Assembly: GCA_040380145.1 (NCBI GenBank) | Contig: JBEIJQ010000044.1 | Span: 1-20,400 of the forward strand | DNA length: 20,400 bases | Origin: JBEIJQ01 sp040380145 | GTDB taxonomy: Bacteria; Bacteroidota; Bacteroidia; Chitinophagales; Saprospiraceae | Reading direction: 5' to 3' | The notes under the pieces: generated by a model | Databases searched by the model: none | What the model saw: the letters and a program-made list of their open reading frames with translations, nothing else | What the model was told of the DNA's origin: nothing | Made by a program: the position numbers and the translations under genes | In this document: positions 8,649 through 14,976 of the stretch, piece by piece | How the letters are laid out: the number at the start of each line of letters is the position of its first letter | Position numbering within the stretch: the stretch's first letter is position 1

Positions 8649-8718
8649 AATAATTTTTATATTTTTTTGTAAAAATTTTAAAAATAATAATTTTTTTAAA
8701 AAAATTTCACTAAAAAAC
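8649..8718. repeat. AT-only island with T7A7 palindrome
   Basis: In a GC-rich neighbourhood this stretch is almost purely A and T. It contains AATTTTTTTAAAAAAATT (8689-8706), a perfect 18-bp palindrome, and a second inverted repeat AATTTTTA (8652-8659) / TAAAAATT (8670-8677). It lies about 100 bp upstream of the hydrolase gene. It may be a promoter-upstream AT tract, a nucleoid-protein site or a weak bidirectional terminator; the sequence does not decide. Confidence 0.7.
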
Positions 8719-8770
8719 AATTCGAGACAGTGTCAAAGAAAAGTCCGATGCAGAGGGGACGAAAACCATG

Positions 8771-8803
8771 TAAAAAAATCTGAATCCGGCGAAAAACGGC
8801 GGA
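8771..8803 (-). terminator. Weak possible terminator after the DUF2231-like gene
   Basis: On the minus strand TCCGCCG can pair with CGCCGGA around a T5 loop with one C-C mismatch (8803-8785), and a run of seven T follows after six bases (8777-8771... direction of transcription). The mismatch and the gap before the T-run make this a tentative call. Confidence 0.3.
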
Positions 8804-8821
8804 CAGCGGACCAAAATCCGA

Positions 8822-9343
8822 TCAATGATGTTCGTCCTCTTCGCCGTCCCCATCGTGCTCGCCGCCGCCGGGTTCCGTTTGTACGCCGTCGGCCGGGACC
8901 GGCTTTCCGCCGTGGATTTCCGGGTGGCGGATCGCACCGCCGCTGCTGCCGGCGCGGTAGAGCAAGAAGGACGCGACCAACGACATGACGAAGGCCGCCA
9001 AGGCCAGCGGGCGGGCCAGGCTATTTCCTCTGCGGCGCAGGACCAGCACGGCGACCGCCGTCCAGGCCAGCACCATAACGCCGTAATAGGCGATTGCGCC
9101 CGCATCTTCGTGGGCTTCGATCAAATCGTGCGAAACCCCGTAGGGTTCCACGAGTTCTTCGGCGCCTTCCCCGCTGAATTTGGCAGGGACCGACAGGACG
9201 GCCATGGCGATCCAGATCACGAGACCGGTATCGAGGATCTTGTTTTCATGGCGAAAAAGTCCGTAAGCCACCACGGCGATGCCGATGATGGTGCCGATGA
9301 TGGGAAAATGGTTGAAAAGGACGTGGATTTGGGCGGAATTCAT
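8822..9343 (-). CDS. Small His-rich membrane protein, DUF2231-like
   Basis: A 173-residue protein with four predicted membrane helices (about 10-30, 39-56, 85-103 and 112-130). Near the N-terminus is IHVLFNHFPIIGTIIG (6-20), resembling the H..HFP start of DUF2231-type proteins; between helices 2 and 3 is SGEGAEELVE followed by SHDLIEAHED (71-80). After helix 4 comes GGAIRHPEIHGG (135-146) and an acidic His-containing tail (GEHDGDGEEDEHH). The conserved-looking His residues (H7, H12, H72, H78, H140, H144) suggest metal or heme binding, which is inference. The start at 9343 is preferred to the Met six codons upstream because it directly precedes the first helix. It has its own -7 element just after the rpsO terminator. 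Function unknown. Confidence 0.8.
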   Translation of the reverse strand: MNSAQIHVLFNHFPIIGTIIGIAVVAYGLFRHENKILDTGLVIWIAMAVLSVPAKFSGEGAEELVEPYGVSHDLIEAHEDAGAIAYYGVMVLAWTAVAVLVLRRRGNSLARPLALAAFVMSLVASFLLYRAGSSGGAIRHPEIHGGKPVPADGVQTEPGGGEHDGDGEEDEHH

Positions 9344-9358
9344 ACGGTCGGTTTTTCG

Positions 9359-9366
9359 CAAAGTTA
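9359..9366 (-). promoter_or_regulatory. -7 element for the DUF2231-like gene
   Basis: Minus-strand TAACTTTG is an exact TAnnTTTG match 15 nt before the start codon at 9343, between that gene and the rpsO terminator. The expected -33 position falls inside the terminator stem and shows no TTTG. Confidence 0.5.
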
Positions 9367-9380
9367 ATCCAAAAACGACA

Positions 9381-9412
9381 AAGGGCCGGACGGGATATCC
9401 CGTCCGGCCCTT
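9381..9412 (-). terminator. rpsO intrinsic terminator, perfect 32-bp palindrome
   Basis: Bases 9381-9412 are a perfect palindrome: AAGGGCCGGACGGGAT followed by its exact reverse complement. On the minus strand the stem starts 18 nt after the rpsO stop and is followed by TTTG...GTTTTTGG. It insulates rpsO from the downstream membrane-protein gene. Confidence 0.88.
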
Positions 9413-9430
9413 GCCGAGGAGGCGCTCCGC

Positions 9431-9706
9431 TTATTTGCGGATGCCCAATTTTTGGATCAGGGCGCGATACTTAAGGACGTCGCGCTTGGTCAAGTAGGCC
9501 AAGAGTCCTTTGCGCTTGCCGACCATCGCCAACAAAGAGCGGCGGGTGCCGTGGTCTTTTTTGTGGGTCTTGAGGTGCTCGGTCAGGTGGTTGATGCGCG
9601 CGGTGAACAGCGCGATCTGGCCCTCGGTGGAGCCGGTGTTCTTGGCGTCGCCGCCGTAGGTCTTGAAAATTTCTTGGACCTGTTCTTGGGAAAGATAACT
9701 GTGCAT
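9431..9706 (-). CDS. rpsO: 30S ribosomal protein S15
   Basis: A 91-residue primary 16S rRNA-binding protein of the small subunit. It shows the family core NTGSTEGQIALFTARINHLTEHLKTHKKDH (23-52), RRSLLAMVGKRKGLLAYL (55-72) and the C-terminal YRALIQKLGIRK. The start at 9706 (MHSYLSQEQ) gives the normal length of about 89-91 residues; the in-frame Met eight codons upstream is not family-like. It is a single-gene unit with its own -7 element and a perfect terminator. The leader of about 85 nt could carry an S15 autoregulatory structure, as known in several other bacteria, but I only see a 5-bp hairpin (CGTGA/TCACG) and cannot confirm it. Confidence 0.97.
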   Translation of the reverse strand: MHSYLSQEQVQEIFKTYGGDAKNTGSTEGQIALFTARINHLTEHLKTHKKDHGTRRSLLAMVGKRKGLLAYLTKRDVLKYRALIQKLGIRK

Positions 9707-9796
9707 AAAACAAAAAAACGAGGTGAACAAATCGTGAACACGGGGATCACGTCATCGAAACGCCTCCGAAAACGGTCGTTGCCGGAATTGCGAGCG

Positions 9797-9804
9797 CAAA
9801 GATA
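9797..9804 (-). promoter_or_regulatory. rpsO promoter (-7 element)
   Basis: Minus-strand TATCTTTG is an exact TAnnTTTG match about 91 nt before the rpsO start codon. The -33 region has no clear TTG. Predicted transcription start near 9790. Confidence 0.55.
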
Positions 9805-9877
9805 AGTTTTTTTCCGAAAAATCTCCTTGGCACCGCATTTTTTCCCAAAAACCGATCTTTTGACGAACTACAAAACG

Positions 9878-9914
9878 CCAAGGGGCGCAAAGGAAAATCC
9901 TTCGCGCCCCTTGG
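9878..9914 (-). terminator. Terminator of the TPR/beta-barrel operon
   Basis: CCAAGGGGCGC (9878-9888) pairs with GCGCCCCTTGG (9904-9914); after one mismatch, AAGGA/TCCTT adds 5 bp around a 3-nt loop. On the minus strand it begins 19 nt after the beta-barrel stop and is followed by CGTTTTG. Confidence 0.8.
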
Positions 9915-9933
9915 GTTGACGGGAAGTCCGTTG

Positions 9934-11553
9934 TCAGAACTTGACCGTGACGCCTCCCATGACGTTGAAGCCGAACTGCGGGTAGCGGGACCAGCGTTCG
10001 CGCTTGTTGTTGAGGAGGTTGTTGAGGTTGACGAACAAGCCGATGTTTTTGGTGACCTTGTATTCGGCGCCGAAATTCAGGTCGAGCAGAGGTTTGATCG
10101 TACCGGTGACGCCGGCGCTGTCGAGGTAGTTGATGCCCCCGACGGCGTAGAATTCACCTCTGAGCAGGAGTTTCTTTTTGAGGGCCGAGTAGCGCAGGAT
10201 CAAGTTGGCATCGAGGTTGGGCAGGCCGAAGTTGGTACGGCTGTAGATGTGGTAAGCCCCTTGAAGGGTGGCCGTGAAGTTCTTGATTTTGTCGTAGCTG
10301 ACGTTTCCGGAGATCGTGAACAGGCTCATGGTGTCGTACTGGACGCGGAATCGACCGTAATCGGCTTGGGCGTCGTTGAGGAATAGGGGCATCACGTTCA
10401 TGGGCCTTTGGGCGAAACGGGCCTCATAGCCGATGCCGTTGATGCTGCCGCGCACTCCGCCGAAGCGTTCCTGCCAACGGGTGCCGCGGATTTGGACCTC
10501 CGAGTTCAAGTAGGGGTTGTATTGTGTCATGCGATCGAAAGAATTGATCCGCACGCCGCCCGTCCAGCCGGCAAACACGTTGAAGCCGCCCTCGAAAAAC
10601 CGGTAGCTCAGTTCCATGTCGGGCGATGCGAAAAATGTTCCGGCGTCGGAGCCGACCCAAGCCCCCAATTTGGCGCGGAATCCCCCGATGTTGAAGAAGA
10701 CCGCGGGCTGTACGAAGGGGACGAGGATTTTTTGGTCGGCGGTATCTTTGAAACCGACCGATTCAAGGCCCATATCGATGCGGGCGGAGAACCGTTCGCT
10801 GAAACGCTTGTCCACCTTGGCCAGCACCGAGACTCCCAATTCACTGGATTGGAAAAAGTCGCCCAGCGAATACAGGTTGAAATCCAGTGCGTAATTGAGT
10901 CCGATGGCGTTGGGGCGCGAGTTGAACACGCGGGCGCTGCCGTTGAAACGGGAGAAGCGCTGCTGCAACAGACCGGCGGGATAGGCTCCGCCGAGGGTAT
11001 CTGAGTAGAGCGTAGTGTCGGTGCCATAGAAGCGCAGCCCGTACCAATCGTACCCCAGGGATCCACCGATGCCGATACCCTGGTCGAGGAAATAAGTTCC
11101 CCGTACGCCGGCCTCGTGGCGGCTGAATCGCATGAGCTCGTTGGAGCCGGATTGGGCGCTGTGGTGGCGATAGGAAATGCCGAATTCCACGCGTTCGCTT
11201 TCCGTGAGGTGGCAGGACGCCTCGATCAGCGGCGACATCGGAGTGCCGAAGCCCGCGCGCAGATGGAAGGCCTTGGGCTTCACCTCGGCGTTGGGGGGAG
11301 TGGGCAGGCCGCGTACCCGGAGCTGGGGATCCCCCTGTTCGGATGCGGCCAAAGCGGCCTTGGGATCATGGGTGTAGGCGAGATCCACGTTACTTTCGTC
11401 CGGGGTTGTCGGCTGCACCGTCAGCTTGACGGAATTTTCGGGTTGGACCTTGATTGGAGACCTGACCTCTGTCTCGGGCGGCGATTGTTGGGCCGAAAGA
11501 AAAAAAGGCAGCAGCAGGTTCGACAGCAAAAAGAGGATGGATGGGCGGTTCAT
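9934..11553 (-). CDS. Outer-membrane beta-barrel protein without plug domain, paired with a TPR protein
   Basis: A 539-residue protein with a signal peptide (1-21, ending LSAQ), a polar Pro/Thr-rich stretch (about 22-92) and from about residue 95 to the end an alternating aromatic/polar pattern of amphipathic strands, ending in VTVKF with the C-terminal Phe typical of outer-membrane proteins. The last part (VTKNIGLFVNLNNLLNNKRERW) resembles the final strands of TonB-dependent receptors, but there is no TonB box, carboxypeptidase-like domain or plug, and the length is well below a full receptor. It begins 60 bp after the TPR gene and shares its transcript. Such a TPR plus barrel arrangement recurs in Bacteroidota as far as I recall, and a common assembly or transport role is plausible but unproven. 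Confidence 0.82.
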   Translation of the reverse strand: MNRPSILFLLSNLLLPFFLSAQQSPPETEVRSPIKVQPENSVKLTVQPTTPDESNVDLAYTHDPKAALAASEQGDPQLRVRGLPTPPNAEVKPKAFHLRAGFGTPMSPLIEASCHLTESERVEFGISYRHHSAQSGSNELMRFSRHEAGVRGTYFLDQGIGIGGSLGYDWYGLRFYGTDTTLYSDTLGGAYPAGLLQQRFSRFNGSARVFNSRPNAIGLNYALDFNLYSLGDFFQSSELGVSVLAKVDKRFSERFSARIDMGLESVGFKDTADQKILVPFVQPAVFFNIGGFRAKLGAWVGSDAGTFFASPDMELSYRFFEGGFNVFAGWTGGVRINSFDRMTQYNPYLNSEVQIRGTRWQERFGGVRGSINGIGYEARFAQRPMNVMPLFLNDAQADYGRFRVQYDTMSLFTISGNVSYDKIKNFTATLQGAYHIYSRTNFGLPNLDANLILRYSALKKKLLLRGEFYAVGGINYLDSAGVTGTIKPLLDLNFGAEYKVTKNIGLFVNLNNLLNNKRERWSRYPQFGFNVMGGVTVKF

Positions 11554-11613
11554 TTGATTTTGATAGTCCGTTGTGACAAAAAATTGGGATTCCGAAAAAA
11601 GTGAAAGGGGCCG

Positions 11614-14600
11614 TTAATCCACCTTTATTTTCTTTTTCGGTTCATCGGGCTGTTCGTTTTGCTTGACTCCCTTTGCCTGTTCGATTTTTTTTGTTTTGGC
11701 ATCGGCGATTTCGATCATTTCTTTTTCTCCGGGGCAATTTTCTTTCACCTTGCCCAGAGAGAATAGGGCCAAATCCGAGTCGTTCATTTCCAAATAGATA
11801 TCGGACATCAACAGGTAGCACTTGGCTTGCCATTTTTTGTAGGCGGCTGTTTCGCGGCTGGCACTTTTGACGATTTCGAGTGCCTTGGCCAAATCGCGTT
11901 TGGCATAGTATAGATTGGCCATTTCGTATCGGGCCCTTGCGCCGTCCTCGGTGTTTCCGCAGAATTTGATGGCATCGGACAACTCGATACGGGCCTGCTC
12001 GAACTGCTTTTGCAAAACGGAGTTTATGCCCGCATAAAGCAGTGCGGTGCCCTTTTCCTGATCGGTGAGCTTGTCGAGCTTCAGTATTTTCTGGGTCAAT
12101 TCAATGGCGCGATCCCTTCTGCCGAAAAGATCACCGCTCCGGAGCAGGCCGAACCATGCCTTTTTTCTGAAGATATTGTCGTCGGCGTATTTGTCGAGCT
12201 GAAGAAAATAAGCGTAGGCCGCAGGATAATTTTTGGTAAAAAGCAGGCAGATCGTTCCGGCAAAATCGGCTACTTGGCGGGCAAATTCGTTGGGTGCCCG
12301 ACGCAGAACGGAATCGAAATCCACCAAGGCAAGATCGTATTTGCCCAATTCCTTGTAAGAGTCCCCGCGTTTGGCGAACGCTTCCAAGCGATAAGGGCTT
12401 TTTTCGGAGCGCAGAAGAAAATCATCGAACGCCTTGATCGCTTTTTCGTAGTTGCCCATGTTGTACAACTTGATCGCCGACGATATTTTGAGGGCATCCA
12501 AGTCCACCGAGGCTTTGTCGCCTCCACAGAGCACGGTTTGGCGGTATGCCATGTATTCGTCGAAGCGCTGTTGATCCACGTAAATCTGTTCTATCGCAGT
12601 CAGCGCCCCGTCGCATTCTTCAGGAGAGGGATTGTGCGCCATGGTCTGTTTGAAATACTCGAGCGCCCTATCCGGATCGTTCTGGTTGACATAAATATTG
12701 CCCAGATTGTTGAGCGCCCGATTGTGGAACTCGCTGTTGGGCACCCGTGCGATCAGCGCCTTGTACACCCGGATGGCCTCTTCGAACGTGAACATTTCGG
12801 CGTAAATGACGCCTAGTTCGTATTGGGCATCGTCGGCCAGATCGGAGTTGGGGTAGTCATTGAGAATGATGTTCAATTGTTTGATAGCACCCTCCTTTTG
12901 TTCTTTGGCATTGTGTATGCGCGCCTTGCCAAACCTGGCCTCGGGAACGTTTTTGTAGTTGTTGTTGATAAGGGTGGTAAAAAAACCGTCTGCCTTGGTG
13001 TAGTAATCTCGGCCGCATCCGGTATAACAGTCGCCGGCCAACAGCAGCGCGTCCATATAGACGCCGTTGGTCACCGCCAGATCTTTGATCGTCTTGAGAC
13101 GCGGCTGGAACCACTTGACGGCTTCTTCGAACTGTGCGGCGGCGTTTTTGTAATCGGGCTTCGCGGAGTGAAGGTAGGCATACCCAAGGTGATAATGGCC
13201 CATGCCGCGGGATGCGTTGTCGGGCAGGGAAACAGCGTTTTTCTCCGCCTTGAGAAAATCATCGAAAGCCTGCCGGGCCTCTCCGATTTTTTGTGTCCGA
13301 TAAAGAGCCTCTCCCCTCCAGATGTGTGCCATGGCCACATAGTTCTTGTCCTCCGGGTATTGCAGGGCCTCGTCGAACAGCGCGACGGCATCCAGGGACT
13401 TGTTGTCGGCCATGAGCTGACAACCTCTTTTAACGGCGACTTTTTGGAGCGTTTCGCGGACTTTGGGGGTTTTGTTGGAGATCTTGCGCAAGATGTCGAG
13501 CGCACGGCCGTAATCGTTGGAGGCCAACAGGATCTGCCCCAACATGCCTTGGGCAGTTTCGTAGCGCGGGGAACTTTCCGGGATAGAGCCCAAAAGGTCC
13601 ACCGCGGCCGAAACGGCGTTCACTTCGGCGGCCAGGGCGGCAAATTCGAAACAAGCCATTTCGCGCAGGTCCTCGTCGTAGTGCTGTCCGGCCGCAATCT
13701 CATAAGCATCCAGCGCACTGGCCTTGTTGCCCATCTCTGCGTAGCACTGCCCCAAGTTGTAATTCGCGGATTGGCCCAGAGCGCTTTTGGACCCCGAGAG
13801 CTGCATGAAATTGGGTATGGCCGATCGGGCATCACCAGTTTCGAGTTGCGAGATGGCCAGCTGGTTCAAAGTGGTTTCGGTCACTTGGTTGCCTTTGTTG
13901 ACATAATCCAACAGGTACGGCAGAGCCTTTTTGTATTCCTTCTGTTGGAAATACGCCTGGCCGATCAGCAGCCCCATTTCATCGCGGTAGATAAGGCCGG
14001 CATCGCCCATGAGCGGCTCGCCGAAGGTGATCAGGTCGCCGTATTCGGCGAACTGGTAGTGGATCTGACAGATGTGGTAGGGCACCGTACGACCGTACTC
14101 TTTGGACTCGAGGCAAAGTTTGAACGATTCCATGGACTCGTTGTACTTCTTGGTCAGGAACGACGCGCAGCCATAGTAGTAGTTGGCCGGGAAATAATAG
14201 CGGGATGTCTTGGCGTCTTTGATCTGGGCAAAATACTCCAGGGATTCCGGGAATTTTTCTTGGACGAAGAGCGAGTAGCCCAAATTGAATCGCACCTCCA
14301 GTATGCGGTCGTTGGAAAGCCCGCGCTGGTTCACCATGCGGTAAAACTCCTCGGCCTTGGCATAATTTTTTTGCACGAAATAATATCCCGCGATCTCGGA
14401 CTTGGCGGTGTTGGCGATGTCGCTCGGATCGTTCTCCGCAATGAAGGTCAAAAGCGCCTGCTCCGCATCGGCCCTGCCCAAGCGCAGGGCGGAAAGACCG
14501 TCGTACAGACGGGCGGTCAGCCGATATATGTTCGCCCGATCGCTCTCGGCCATCGGCTCCATCTGCAGGTAACTTTGGAAAGACTCGCGCGCCTTGCCGT

Positions 14601-14745
14601 ATAGCTGCTCGCGGTAGTAATCCATGCCGCGCTTGAAGTCGTCGTGGCGGTCGCGGTAAACGGCGGTCTCCTGGGCTACGGCTCCGCAAAGGCAGGAGAA
14701 CCAGGCCAGCGCCAACAAAAGAATGGTCTTGGTTGTTCGGTACAT
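11614..14745 (-). CDS. Large periplasmic tetratricopeptide-repeat protein
   Basis: A 1043-residue exported protein. Residues 1-25 are a signal peptide (hydrophobic TILLLALAWFSCLCGAVAQ, cleavage after AVA or AQ). The remainder is almost all helical TPR-type repeats; recognisable units include FKRGMDYYREQLYGKARESFQSYL (near 37-60), FVQKNYAKAEEFYRMV, FNLGYSLFVQEKFPESLEYFAQI, ALNNLGNIYVNQNDPDRALEYFKQTM, YNMGNYEKAIKAFDDFL and YAKRDLAKALEIVKSA. The C-terminal 25 residues are a Lys/Glu/Gln-rich tail. No enzymatic domain is visible; it is presumably a protein-interaction scaffold in the periplasm or at the outer membrane. It is the first gene of an operon with the beta-barrel protein and has a promoter divergent from typA. 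The exact function is unknown. Confidence 0.88.
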   Translation of the reverse strand: MYRTTKTILLLALAWFSCLCGAVAQETAVYRDRHDDFKRGMDYYREQLYGKARESFQSYLQMEPMAESDRANIYRLTARLYDGLSALRLGRADAEQALLTFIAENDPSDIANTAKSEIAGYYFVQKNYAKAEEFYRMVNQRGLSNDRILEVRFNLGYSLFVQEKFPESLEYFAQIKDAKTSRYYFPANYYYGCASFLTKKYNESMESFKLCLESKEYGRTVPYHICQIHYQFAEYGDLITFGEPLMGDAGLIYRDEMGLLIGQAYFQQKEYKKALPYLLDYVNKGNQVTETTLNQLAISQLETGDARSAIPNFMQLSGSKSALGQSANYNLGQCYAEMGNKASALDAYEIAAGQHYDEDLREMACFEFAALAAEVNAVSAAVDLLGSIPESSPRYETAQGMLGQILLASNDYGRALDILRKISNKTPKVRETLQKVAVKRGCQLMADNKSLDAVALFDEALQYPEDKNYVAMAHIWRGEALYRTQKIGEARQAFDDFLKAEKNAVSLPDNASRGMGHYHLGYAYLHSAKPDYKNAAAQFEEAVKWFQPRLKTIKDLAVTNGVYMDALLLAGDCYTGCGRDYYTKADGFFTTLINNNYKNVPEARFGKARIHNAKEQKEGAIKQLNIILNDYPNSDLADDAQYELGVIYAEMFTFEEAIRVYKALIARVPNSEFHNRALNNLGNIYVNQNDPDRALEYFKQTMAHNPSPEECDGALTAIEQIYVDQQRFDEYMAYRQTVLCGGDKASVDLDALKISSAIKLYNMGNYEKAIKAFDDFLLRSEKSPYRLEAFAKRGDSYKELGKYDLALVDFDSVLRRAPNEFARQVADFAGTICLLFTKNYPAAYAYFLQLDKYADDNIFRKKAWFGLLRSGDLFGRRDRAIELTQKILKLDKLTDQEKGTALLYAGINSVLQKQFEQARIELSDAIKFCGNTEDGARARYEMANLYYAKRDLAKALEIVKSASRETAAYKKWQAKCYLLMSDIYLEMNDSDLALFSLGKVKENCPGEKEMIEIADAKTKKIEQAKGVKQNEQPDEPKKKIKVD

Positions 14746-14803
14746 AAATGAAACAATGGTTTTCGTTCTATACGAAGGATCGGTGCGGTGACGGCGAAAA
14801 GGA

Positions 14804-14811
14804 CAAAGTTA
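14804..14811 (-). promoter_or_regulatory. Promoter of the TPR/beta-barrel operon (-7 element)
   Basis: Minus-strand TAACTTTG is an exact TAnnTTTG match; transcription would start about 50 nt before the TPR start codon. Its -33 region coincides with the palindrome at 14814-14826, and no TTTG is visible there, so activation or repression by a bound protein is conceivable. Confidence 0.55.
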
Positions 14812-14813
14812 CA

Positions 14814-14826
14814 CCGATTTAATCGG
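14814..14826. promoter_or_regulatory. Possible operator palindrome between divergent promoters
   Basis: CCGATTTAATCGG is a perfect inverted repeat (6-bp arms, 1-nt centre) just upstream of the TPR operon -7 box and about 29 bp upstream of the typA -7 box. Its position suits a regulator of either operon. No regulator gene lies nearby, so this is a candidate only. Confidence 0.35.
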
Positions 14827-14854
14827 AAAAATACCCGGATTAGCCGAAAAAGCG

Positions 14855-14862
14855 TAATTTTG
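14855..14862 (+). promoter_or_regulatory. typA-glgB promoter (-7 element)
   Basis: TAATTTTG is an exact TAnnTTTG match. Predicted start near 14869 leaves a leader of about 108 nt. No -33 TTTG is visible at the expected place. Confidence 0.55.
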
Positions 14863-14947
14863 CGCCCTGATTCGAAAAGGGCCGCGGCCGAACGAAAGGT
14901 GCAGCGGCGACATTTGTAACTGTTCTTCAACCATTTCCCCCTTTTCC

Positions 14948-14962
14948 GGAGGACTTTCCTCC
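14948..14962 (+). promoter_or_regulatory. Leader hairpin GGAGGA/TCCTCC before typA
   Basis: GGAGGA (14948-14953), loop CTT, TCCTCC (14957-14962): a perfect 6-bp hairpin ending 14 nt before the typA start. It holds a Shine-Dalgarno-like GGAGG paired to its complement. The GGAGG is too far from the start (23 nt) for normal use, so its role is unclear. Confidence 0.4.
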
Positions 14963-14976
14963 CTCAAGCCCACTTT

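Noticed and set aside
9934..11553. Full TonB-dependent receptor
   Set aside because: No plug domain, no TonB box and about 200 or more residues too short; only the barrel-like part is present.
12823..14604. Plus-strand open frame of 593 codons
   Set aside because: Lies fully antisense to the TPR gene, starts with no promoter motif, and its protein is compositionally a shadow (Val/Gly/His-rich, no family pattern). The TPR frame has a signal peptide and repeats.
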